Origin: CAZTWC01 sp964617105 [NCBI: uncultured Myxococcia bacterium]
Lineage (GTDB): Bacteria > CAZTWC01
NCBI GenBank assembly: GCA_964617105.1
Contig: CAZTWC010000245.1
Coordinates: 1 to 5,793 of the forward strand
Reading direction: 5' to 3'
Length of the DNA: 5,793 nucleotides
Positions 1-5,793 of this stretch are shown here, one piece after another. How positions within the stretch are numbered: position 1 is the stretch's first letter; each line of letters begins with the position of its first letter. The position numbers and the translations under genes are program-made. The notes under the pieces are model-generated. The model was not told the DNA's origin, searched no databases, and was given only the letters and a program-made list of their open reading frames with translations.

Positions 1-553
1 ATTTGCTGTCTAGGTTGCCAGTGGGCTCATCGCAAAGCAACACCGCGGGACGATTAAACAGCGCCCTGGCCACTGCTACCCGCTGCTGTTCACCCCCTGA
101 AAGCCTGGAGGTCTTTTGGCTGGATTTGTTGGACATCTGCACTCCGGCCAACAAATCCAAGGCTCTCTCCTGCGGTTTGATCTCTGGGGAATTTGGTTCT
201 CCATTGCCGGAAAAATAGAAGGGCAGCATCACATTCTCCAGGGAGGTCAGGTGGGGAAAGAGGTTGTAATTCTGAAAGACAAAACCGATTTGACTATTTC
301 TAAAACTGGATAGGGAGTTATCATCCAGGTCCATTTTGCGGCCTAAAACCTTTACCTCTCCCTGAAAATTACGGTCAAGACCGCCAGCAATGTTAAGCAA
401 AGTTGTTTTTCCGCTGCCCGAAGGTCCCAACAGAGCCACAAACTCCCCCATTTTGACCTGTAGAGATGCCCCGTTAAAAAGGGCGGCTTCCTGGTCTTGA
501 AAAGAGTAAGATTTAACCAGATTTTTAATCTCTATTGCCAAATCGCCGGACAA
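1..553 (-). CDS. ABC transporter ATP-binding protein, LolD/MacB-type (partial, C-terminus beyond window)
   Basis: This is the ATPase subunit of an ABC transporter; 184 codons are visible and the 3' end lies off the left edge. In order I see a Walker A motif GPSGSGKT (residues 43-50), a Q-loop FVFQ (91-94), the signature LSGGEQQR (151-158), Walker B VLLCDEPT (171-178, catalytic Glu 176) and the D-loop NLDSK (180-184). The H-loop histidine is not in the window. The wording DEPTGNLD and the stretch from the Q-loop into NLFPHLTSLENV are typical of the LolD/MacB/FtsE group, which works with FtsX-like permeases in lipoprotein release, efflux or division. The start is TTG: no ATG or GTG lies in frame before residue 35, next to Walker A, and an AGGAG lies 7 bases before the TTG. 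It follows the lipoprotein gene by 10 bases and is surely co-transcribed with it. The LolD, MacB or other assignment needs the permease gene, so I give no symbol. Confidence 0.93.
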   Translation of the reverse strand, partial: MSGDLAIEIKNLVKSYSFQDQEAALFNGASLQVKMGEFVALLGPSGSGKTTLLNIAGGLDRNFQGEVKVLGRKMDLDDNSLSSFRNSQIGFVFQNYNLFPHLTSLENVMLPFYFSGNGEPNSPEIKPQERALDLLAGVQMSNKSSQKTSRLSGGEQQRVAVARALFNRPAVLLCDEPTGNLDSK

Positions 554-560
554 TTTTTCA

Positions 561-565
561 CTCCT
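561..565 (-). promoter_or_regulatory. Ribosome binding site deciding the TTG start of the ABC ATPase
   Basis: AGGAG on the minus strand, 7 bases before TTG at 553-551. It overlaps the TAG stop codon (566-564) of the upstream lipoprotein gene. This arrangement supports the TTG start and suggests translational coupling between the two genes. Confidence 0.75.
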
Positions 566-2204
566 ACTTGAGTTGAATCCTGGACTCCACCTTCAACCAT
601 GGCCCTTGCAGGTGCAAATCTGCTTTGAGTTGGGAAAACTGTTCCATCACTGCAGTGCTATTGGACACTATGGTCTTGATTAAAAAAGGCAAGGGTCCCT
701 CGCCTAAACTGCTGGAGTCAAATTTTTTCAGTGAAGCGCTGAGATTTCCAAAATTAAAGTGCAATCTAAGGCTCGATTCCTGTCGGGTAGTTAACTTTAT
801 GGGTAAAAGTTTTTTCAGGCTGTCCTGGCCAATGCCGATAAGTAAATAATTATCCCGCCGGGCCCACTGGACCGTCAATCCGGGATAGACCTCTGCCAAA
901 TCCACCTGCACGATCCGCAATCCCTTTACCTGCTGCTCCTCTAATTGGTATTCCCCCTCTTTAAACTGTTGTTTAATCCTGGCCAATAACTGTTCAATCA
1001 CCTCTGGCTGCTGTAATTTCACCAGCAAAAAGCCCTTAAAAAGACGGCCTAAATTCAGTCTTTCTCCGTATTCCATAATGGGTACTTTAGCCAAATCGGC
1101 CAGAGCCATGGCCAGATGCACCTCTCCTCCCAGTGCAAAAGCCAACTGTTCGGGGGTAAGTCCATATTTCTCCTTGAACAACGCCTTTTGACGGGTAAGT
1201 AAAACCGATTGGCGGCTGAATATCTCTTTTATCATAAAATCAGCGGCGCCCTGGGTGTCAAAGTTGGAACCCAAATAGAAAAAAACCTGGGCCGGAAAAG
1301 TAGTTAATTGGGTGGTCTCCTTTGGCTGGACAAAAAAAGGTGCTAAACTGGCCGCTCTCTTTGGTTTTAATAAAAAACGGCCTGTAATCCAGCCCGTTTT
1401 TTGTTTAAAAATCAGAGAAAATATCGAAGACTGCAAACCAATAGCAGCCGCCAATTTTAACTTTGGTTGTTGCCCCGGCCGACCTAGTATCACCAGCCCT
1501 TTCTCGCGTTCCGCTGGATTTAAGCCGTCAAGTAATTGGACAAACGGTGGCTGAGCATTCGGCTTTTTAGCATCTTCTGCCCTCAGCCAAAGGGTATGCA
1601 GGTAGTCTTCCGAAATATCTTTACCTGCCAAAACCATCAGGCAACGACGGTGAAAATAGGTGTAGGAAAACATTTTTTGCCGCTTTCCCGATACCTCCAG
1701 CCAGGCGGTATAAATTTTCCTGTTTTTGCTTTTGGTTTCAGCCACTTTAACCGCTTTCTGGTAGGCGGTGGACAAAAAATTTGCCAAAAATTTCTCATAC
1801 TTTTTCTGATCCTTTATCGGCACCACCCAAAATGGCGTTTTTTTCCCGTTATCCAGGGCCATCAGCATGGGTGAATCGACATCTATCCCTTTTTTTTCCA
1901 TCTCTTTGGGAGAAAGCGGATCCAAACCATACTTAAAACTGAGCCCTATTCTAACCTTTTCTAACTGATCCTTAATTCGCGGATTAGCTATTTGGCCGGT
2001 AAAATCAGCCACACTGCTGAAAAAATTAGCCGGACGATGGATCAAAACGGCAAAATTGGTAGACGGCGCCAGATAGGCGGAAATTGGTTGACGGGGTTTC
2101 TCTTTCGAATTGCAACTGCACTTTTGGCAACCTGCTAAGCCCAGTACCGACAGGCAAATAAATATTACTACTGCCGGTAAACTGGAATTGGAAAAAAACA
2201 TCAT
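564..2204 (-). CDS. Predicted lipoprotein of 546 residues with a duplicated DUF3352-like module
   Basis: I do not recognise a specific function. The N-terminus is a lipoprotein signal: a hydrophobic stretch at residues 9-25 ends in the lipobox L23-A24-G25-C26, and the residue after Cys26 is Gln, which by the E. coli rule does not retain the protein in the inner membrane. Two further cysteines follow closely (C29, C31). The body appears to be two diverged copies of one module, about 45-202 and 303-467. Each has a KYGLxP motif (91-95 and 346-351), then a stretch ending in a GFLLV- or PFWVV-like strand, a helix, and a strand pair ending near YLLIGIG or CLMVLAG. The pattern recalls DUF3352-type proteins; that family name is from memory and unverified. 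A beta-rich tail closes the protein. The ATG start overlaps the protease stop as ATGA, and a purine-rich Shine-Dalgarno precedes it. Its place between an exported protease and an ABC ATPase suggests an envelope role. Confidence 0.85.
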   Translation of the reverse strand: MMFFSNSSLPAVVIFICLSVLGLAGCQKCSCNSKEKPRQPISAYLAPSTNFAVLIHRPANFFSSVADFTGQIANPRIKDQLEKVRIGLSFKYGLDPLSPKEMEKKGIDVDSPMLMALDNGKKTPFWVVPIKDQKKYEKFLANFLSTAYQKAVKVAETKSKNRKIYTAWLEVSGKRQKMFSYTYFHRRCLMVLAGKDISEDYLHTLWLRAEDAKKPNAQPPFVQLLDGLNPAEREKGLVILGRPGQQPKLKLAAAIGLQSSIFSLIFKQKTGWITGRFLLKPKRAASLAPFFVQPKETTQLTTFPAQVFFYLGSNFDTQGAADFMIKEIFSRQSVLLTRQKALFKEKYGLTPEQLAFALGGEVHLAMALADLAKVPIMEYGERLNLGRLFKGFLLVKLQQPEVIEQLLARIKQQFKEGEYQLEEQQVKGLRIVQVDLAEVYPGLTVQWARRDNYLLIGIGQDSLKKLLPIKLTTRQESSLRLHFNFGNLSASLKKFDSSSLGEGPLPFLIKTIVSNSTAVMEQFSQLKADLHLQGPWLKVESRIQLK

Positions 2205-4969
2205 TCAACCTTCTCCCGATAAACTACCAATGAGCGCCGCATGGCCAGGTCATCGGTCTGCCTGGCGATAATATTGATAAAATTCTTTCCCTCTTCCAGA
2301 GGTATTGTAGCTGAAAAAGGTAGTTGAAAATTTTTACCGCCATTTTTGGGGGAGTTACTCCCTTTCTGGTAAAACACCTTTTTCTCGTTGGCAAAAATCA
2401 TAACATCTTTAATGGCCAGACGATTTTTAACCAACCCGCTGATAGGAATCGACAGGGTTGAATTAGGTTGGTTTTTAAGGAGATGAGCGATAGAAATCTG
2501 AGGTGACTGCCAGGGCATATCCATCTGGCTGATAGCCAATTTTTTACCTTTTAAACATTTACCCTTGCTTTTTGTGGCAGAATTACTGCTTTTATTGACC
2601 TTCAGGTTAATGGTCTGCATATATTGCTCCAACAACTTGTTGTCAGTTATGAAAAATCGCATCTTTAAATTATCTTTGATATAATCTTTTTTTACTTTTA
2701 CGGTAAACCGGGCAACCGCAAAGGCTCCAGGCTTCAACTTGTCTAACTTCACCCTCCCCTTTTCAATATAAACACTTTTACCCTCCAGATTTTTTATGGA
2801 ACTTACCAACTCCTGAAACTCACCGCCACCATTGCTTTTGATAACAAAAACCAAACCTATTCTCTCCCCTTTGTCAATCTTTCCATTACAATTACCGCTG
2901 CAACAGTCATCCATAAGATAGTTAAAACTTATCGAAGGTCTGCCCAAAGCCTGGATAGGGACATTGAACTTTACCTTTTCAGGCGTATTTTTATTTAACT
3001 CGTGAAAACTCAATTTAACAGGATCGGTTCGCTGCATAGCATCCTGAGGAATTTTGACACTAATCTCCCTGGTTTTTTCCTGGCCAGGTGATAGTTTGCC
3101 AAATACAAACTCTTTTCCCCGAAAAATATAGTATTCCGAATTGGTCACCCCATAAAGGCGGAAAAAGGTTCCTTTGCCAGTGTTTTTAACTGTGACCTTT
3201 ATTTTTATCTCCTCTCCGGCGGTGATGGGTGGAGGAGTGGGATCCACAATTTTATAGGACACCTGAGCAGAAACCTTTTGAGAACTAACTCCCTTGGACC
3301 AGTCGATCCCTACCTTTTTAAAAGCCTGGACAATTTTCTTCTCCTGTTCCATCTTGGTCTGCTCAAAAACACTTTTGCAGCTCTTGAGTTGGGCCATACG
3401 ATCCGCCTGTGCACTGCATTTGATAATTTTTTCCGCCAATTTTATGGGAAAATCTTCCCTTATCTTCTCGTCCACCACCTTCTCTTCATCGGTTTTGTGG
3501 TTTTTCTCCAGAAAAACCAGACTCTCAAGCGCCTGGCTTTTTTTAAGCTTAGAAGTGGAGAGGTAGTTTTTCAAGTCAGTCTCTCTAGGCAACATTTTTT
3601 CTGCCCCGATATGGATATCATCTTTTTTGATTCTGATTGGTTCAAGTTGCACATCCGGAGTGATACCCACCGACTGAATCGATTGATCCCCAGGAGTCAA
3701 ATACTCTGCCACTGTTAACTTCAAGGCAGATTCATCACTAAAATCGTAGAGCATCTGCACCGAGCCTTTGCCAAAAGTCTGGGCTCCTATCACCAGCCCC
3801 CGTTCATTGTTCTTAATAGCGCCTGCCACGATCTCAGAAGCACTGGCGCTGCCGCTGTTAACCAGCACCACCAGGGGATAGTTCTGCAAAGTTCCATCTG
3901 CAGTGGCCGACTTCTCATCCCTATGCTTGCCTCCAATCCCTTCGGTAATCACGATCATCCCTTTGGATAAAAAATTATCCGACACTTTGATGGCCTGGTC
4001 TAAAAGTCCGCCTGGATTGTCGCGCATATCGATAATCAACCCTTTTAATTTTTTGGACTTGGTTTCCAGTTTGGTCAGATGGGCTTTAAAATCGCGCTGG
4101 GTATTCTCCTGAAAGGCCTTGATCCTAAAATACCCAATATCGCCCGGCAACAATTTACTCTTAATGCTCTTGATCTTGATAACCGCCCGTTTGAGAGTAG
4201 TTTTCTTGGGCTCGCTAAACCCCTTACGCATAATATAGATGTTAATGAAGGTGCCAGGTTTGCCCCTCATCCGGTTTACCGCCTGGTTTAGACTCATACT
4301 TACGGTAGATTCATCCTCAATCCTGGTAATCACATCCTGGGCCTTGAGACCGGCTCTGAAAGCAGGCGTGCCTTCAATAGGAGATATGATGGTCAAAACG
4401 CCATTTCTGATCGAAATAACAATTCCCAATCCCCCGAATTCTCCCCGGGTGCCCAGCTTCATTTCCCGAAACACTTCTGGAATCATAAAAGCACTGTGGG
4501 GGTCCAAAACACTCACCAGGCCGGCAATAGCAGCATATTCGATCTTTTCCGGCTCCTCCAGGTTGGGTATTTTGTCTTCAATAAATTTTAAAATCTGTTT
4601 CAAAGTAAAGGAGATGGTCCATATACTTATATGTTTACCCAGTTCAAACTCTTTTCGATTGTCAAGGATCCTCACCTTGATTTTTTTGGGAAATTTGTCC
4701 AGATCGATCATCAACTCCGGTACCTGGCGTTGAATAGCCTGCAGGCTAGCCTTAAACATCTCTTTAGGCTTAATCCATTCAGGTTTTAAATAGCGCTGGT
4801 TAATCAGCACCACCGTCTGATCAAAGATTTTCAGGTCGGTAAAATTGGTTTTTTTATTATTGCCCAGAGAATTAAACAGGTCGGTAAAGCCGAACATGGC
4901 CAGACAACTGAATAATATTAAGGTTATTAATATATATTTTGGATAAAATTTTCCGGTAAATACAGACAT
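2201..4969 (-). CDS. S41 family C-terminal-processing serine protease with PDZ domain and large C-terminal beta-domain extension (922 aa)
   Basis: This is a periplasmic or exported tail-specific (Ctp/Prc-like) protease that cuts protein C-termini. Residues 10-28 form a hydrophobic signal or anchor after basic K7/K11; no clear cleavage site is visible. A helical N-terminal part (about 40-165, with LDPHSAFM at 155-162) leads to a PDZ domain (about 170-255; GGLGI at 179-183, GTPAFRAGL at 200-208). The S41 core follows (about 275-445): GLIIDMRDNPGGLL (310-323), SGSASASEI (372-380) and TFGKGSVQ (398-405). By alignment with known CtpA proteins the dyad is Ser376 and Lys401, with Gln405 assisting; all are intact. 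A charged helical linker (455-555) and about three Ig/CARDB-like beta-domains (565-675, 676-795, 815-920) make it about twice the usual CtpA length. The layout matches what I remember as the MXAN_5808-like serine peptidases. The ATG at 4969 is chosen over GTG at 5128 because AAGGA lies 9 bases upstream and the signal sequence then sits at the N-terminus. Confidence 0.93.
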   Translation of the reverse strand: MSVFTGKFYPKYILITLILFSCLAMFGFTDLFNSLGNNKKTNFTDLKIFDQTVVLINQRYLKPEWIKPKEMFKASLQAIQRQVPELMIDLDKFPKKIKVRILDNRKEFELGKHISIWTISFTLKQILKFIEDKIPNLEEPEKIEYAAIAGLVSVLDPHSAFMIPEVFREMKLGTRGEFGGLGIVISIRNGVLTIISPIEGTPAFRAGLKAQDVITRIEDESTVSMSLNQAVNRMRGKPGTFINIYIMRKGFSEPKKTTLKRAVIKIKSIKSKLLPGDIGYFRIKAFQENTQRDFKAHLTKLETKSKKLKGLIIDMRDNPGGLLDQAIKVSDNFLSKGMIVITEGIGGKHRDEKSATADGTLQNYPLVVLVNSGSASASEIVAGAIKNNERGLVIGAQTFGKGSVQMLYDFSDESALKLTVAEYLTPGDQSIQSVGITPDVQLEPIRIKKDDIHIGAEKMLPRETDLKNYLSTSKLKKSQALESLVFLEKNHKTDEEKVVDEKIREDFPIKLAEKIIKCSAQADRMAQLKSCKSVFEQTKMEQEKKIVQAFKKVGIDWSKGVSSQKVSAQVSYKIVDPTPPPITAGEEIKIKVTVKNTGKGTFFRLYGVTNSEYYIFRGKEFVFGKLSPGQEKTREISVKIPQDAMQRTDPVKLSFHELNKNTPEKVKFNVPIQALGRPSISFNYLMDDCCSGNCNGKIDKGERIGLVFVIKSNGGGEFQELVSSIKNLEGKSVYIEKGRVKLDKLKPGAFAVARFTVKVKKDYIKDNLKMRFFITDNKLLEQYMQTINLKVNKSSNSATKSKGKCLKGKKLAISQMDMPWQSPQISIAHLLKNQPNSTLSIPISGLVKNRLAIKDVMIFANEKKVFYQKGSNSPKNGGKNFQLPFSATIPLEEGKNFINIIARQTDDLAMRRSLVVYREKVE
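2209..2217 (-). promoter_or_regulatory. Ribosome binding site of the lipoprotein gene, inside the protease coding end
   Basis: GGGAGAAGG on the minus strand lies in the last codons of the protease gene, 4 to 8 bases before the ATG at 2204 depending on which purines pair. A second in-frame ATG follows immediately at 2201, so initiation could use either. With the ATGA stop/start overlap this is a typical translational-coupling layout. Confidence 0.65.
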
Positions 4970-4978
4970 AATATTTTT

Positions 4979-4983
4979 TCCTT
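4979..4983 (-). promoter_or_regulatory. Ribosome binding site of the S41 protease gene
   Basis: AAGGA on the minus strand, 9 bases before ATG at 4969-4967. Neither upstream alternative (ATG at 4999, GTG at 5128) has a comparable purine-rich site at good spacing, apart from chance matches, so this site decides the start. Confidence 0.6.
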
Positions 4984-5030
4984 GTTTATTGAAATGCATC
5001 AATATTTTCTTGGTTTGATAGACATTGCCA

Positions 5031-5060
5031 AATATATCAAATTTACCGCACTTTGGCCAA
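5031..5060 (-). promoter_or_regulatory. Candidate sigma70-type promoter for the protease operon
   Basis: On the minus strand TTGGCC (5060-5055, 4 of 6 matches to the -35 consensus) is followed after 18 bases by TATATT (5036-5031, 5 of 6 matches to the -10 consensus). Transcription would begin near 5024 and leave a leader of about 55 bases. The region is AT-rich, so chance matches are easy; alternative -10-like hexamers (TATACT, TATAAA) lie at 5063-5073. Confidence 0.3.
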
Positions 5061-5069
5061 CTTTTATAG

Positions 5070-5075
5070 TATAAT
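5070..5075 (+). promoter_or_regulatory. Candidate -10 element for the methyltransferase gene
   Basis: A perfect TATAAT lies 75 bases before the ATG at 5151 on the plus strand. No hexamer resembling TTGACA is found 16 to 18 bases upstream, so it would need an activator or be a chance match in this AT-rich stretch. Confidence 0.25.
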
Positions 5076-5106
5076 ATCACTCTGACCCATATCGAGAGCA
5101 GTGATA
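5075..5106. repeat. Imperfect inverted repeat in the divergent promoter region
   Basis: The left arm TATCACT (5075-5081) is the reverse complement of the right arm AGTGATA (5100-5106), with 18 bases between. It touches the TATAAT hexamer at 5070-5075. It could be an operator for a dimeric regulator or a weak hairpin; arms of 7 bases may also arise by chance. Confidence 0.3.
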
Positions 5107-5113
5107 GTGGAAA

Positions 5114-5148
5114 TCTGACTCCTAACACCTAATACCTGACACCTAATT
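5114..5148 (+). repeat. Short heptanucleotide tandem repeat, consensus CCTRAYA
   Basis: Five consecutive 7-base units end 2 bases before the methyltransferase ATG: TCTGACT, CCTAACA, CCTAATA, CCTGACA and CCTAATT. The middle three fit CCTRAYA; the first and last are degenerate. The same block read on the minus strand gives TYAGGTG-like units. Its position replaces the place where a Shine-Dalgarno sequence would be expected. Confidence 0.7.
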
Positions 5149-5150
5149 TT

Positions 5151-5793
5151 ATGCGCCTATTAGAAAAGCACCTTCCCCAAAATACTCAAGTCGATTTTAT
5201 GTCTTACGAGGGAAAAATTATTCCCAGGTATACCAATGAATTTTGGACCTCCAAACAACGGCAGGCTGCCCGCTTACACGAAATCGCCTACCGGGCTTGC
5301 TTCAAGCCTCAGTTACCCAGGTTTTTCATCAAAATTTTCAGCCGTCGAGGAAGCCGTATTTACGATCCATTCAGTGGCCGGGGCACTACTGCAGTGGAAT
5401 CAGCCCTGCTGAAACGCAATCCAATTGCCAACGACCTCAATCCGCTAGCCGAAATAATTACCCGGCCCCGTCTATCCCCTCCCAGGTTGGAAAAGATTGA
5501 AAAGCGGCTGGAAAATATCCCTATGCTGGAAAATGCCAAAGCAAACCGGGATCTAACCATGTTCTACCATCCCCAAACCCTGTCCCAGATAGTTTCTTTG
5601 AAAAACTACCTGCTGAATCGTCAAAATCAAGGTCAATTCGATCTTATTGACGCCTGGATCAGGATGGTGGCCACCAACCGCCTCTCCGGGCACTCTAAAG
5701 GTTTTTTTTCAGTCTATACTCTACCCCCCAACCAGGCGGTTTCTCCAGAACGGCAAATAAAACTGAACCAAAAAAGGGATCTGGTGCCCCCTT
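5151..5793 (+). CDS. DNA methyltransferase (N6-adenine/N4-cytosine type), N-terminal part
   Basis: An AdoMet-dependent DNA methyltransferase, of which 214 codons are visible; the gene runs off the right edge. Motif I, the AdoMet-binding loop, is DPFSGRGTT at residues 72-80, followed by an acidic strand end with NDLNP (94-98; Asp95 is the likely ribose-binding position). The segment WIRMVATNRLSGHSKGFFS (about 172-190) and the following VYTLPPNQAVSP look like a conserved family block; I recall such blocks in proteins annotated as site-specific DNA methyltransferases. Motif I comes before any catalytic (D/N/S)PP(Y/F) motif, which must lie further right, so the amino-methyltransferase class is inferred from motif I, not seen. 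The ATG at 5151 is the first after an in-frame TAA at 5130, but no Shine-Dalgarno precedes it; ATG at 5199 is an alternative without one either. Whether it belongs to a restriction-modification system or is an orphan cannot be judged here. Confidence 0.82.
   Translation, partial: MRLLEKHLPQNTQVDFMSYEGKIIPRYTNEFWTSKQRQAARLHEIAYRACFKPQLPRFFIKIFSRRGSRIYDPFSGRGTTAVESALLKRNPIANDLNPLAEIITRPRLSPPRLEKIEKRLENIPMLENAKANRDLTMFYHPQTLSQIVSLKNYLLNRQNQGQFDLIDAWIRMVATNRLSGHSKGFFSVYTLPPNQAVSPERQIKLNQKRDLVPP

Larger units (their letters stand above)
4970..5150. other. Divergent intergenic region between protease operon and methyltransferase gene
   Basis: 181 bases separate the two divergent starts. It is AT-rich around 5000-5080. 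It contains candidate promoter elements for both directions, an 8-base palindrome TTGGCCAA (5053-5060), an imperfect dyad (5075-5106) and a heptanucleotide repeat (5114-5148). No small gene with a convincing ribosome binding site was seen. Confidence 0.6.

Noticed and set aside
3278-3718. Open plus-strand frame of 146 codons opposite the protease gene.
   Set aside because: It lies wholly antisense to a well supported coding region and shows no recognisable domain or ribosome binding site; it mirrors the codon pattern of the real gene.
4239-4733. Open plus-strand frame of 164 codons opposite the PDZ region.
   Set aside because: It is antisense to conserved PDZ and N-terminal protease sequence, with no domain signature of its own.
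4955-4969. Protease N-terminus as a lipoprotein signal with Cys22 as the lipidated residue.
   Set aside because: The residues before the cysteine are L-F-S, and Phe at that position fits a lipobox poorly; hydrophobic residues also continue past the cysteine, which fits a signal anchor better.
4970-5128. N-terminal extension of the protease to a GTG at 5128, adding 53 residues.
   Set aside because: The extension would bury the signal segment, reads through the heptad repeat and the AT-rich promoter region, and lacks the AAGGA found before the ATG at 4969.
5360-5560. Open minus-strand frame of 66 codons within the methyltransferase region.
   Set aside because: It is the complement of the motif I region, which has clear coding evidence on the plus strand.
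5702-5709. Run of eight T inside the methyltransferase gene as a possible phase-variation tract.
   Set aside because: The run is short, the frame is intact, and it encodes the Gly-Phe-Phe-Ser part of what looks like a conserved family block.

Overview
The window suggests a Gram-negative bacterium of moderate, slightly AT-leaning base composition. It encodes a lipoprotein with a classical lipobox, a LolD/MacB-type ABC ATPase, and a large exported C-terminal-processing protease whose architecture (PDZ + S41 + several C-terminal beta-domains) resembles proteins I associate with Myxococcota and Desulfobacterota. That placement is an inference from architecture and gene style; no rRNA or marker gene is present to confirm it.

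Layout. From about 4969 down to position 1 the minus strand carries a tightly packed three-gene transcription unit. In order of transcription it holds (1) a 922-residue S41/PDZ protease, 2201-4969; (2) a 546-residue lipoprotein, 564-2204, whose start overlaps the protease stop by 4 bases (ATGA); and (3) an ABC transporter ATP-binding subunit that starts with TTG at 553 and runs off the left edge. Only 10 bases separate genes 2 and 3, and the Shine-Dalgarno sequence of gene 3 overlaps the stop codon of gene 2. An intergenic region of 181 bases (4970-5150) holds candidate promoters, an imperfect dyad and a short heptanucleotide tandem repeat. To its right, on the plus strand, a divergently transcribed DNA methyltransferase begins at 5151 and runs off the right edge before its catalytic motif.

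How the genes may work together. The tight coupling suggests that protease, lipoprotein and ABC ATPase are made together and act at the cell envelope: a periplasmic protease, a lipid-anchored protein of unknown function built from two copies of one module, and the motor of a LolCDE/MacB-type transporter whose permease is probably the next gene beyond position 1. This is inference from operon structure. The methyltransferase is divergent and probably functionally unrelated. I see no RNA genes, CRISPR, insertion sequences or clear terminators. No strongly novel system is evident; the protease-lipoprotein-ABC gene set and the duplicated lipoprotein are the most worthwhile leads.
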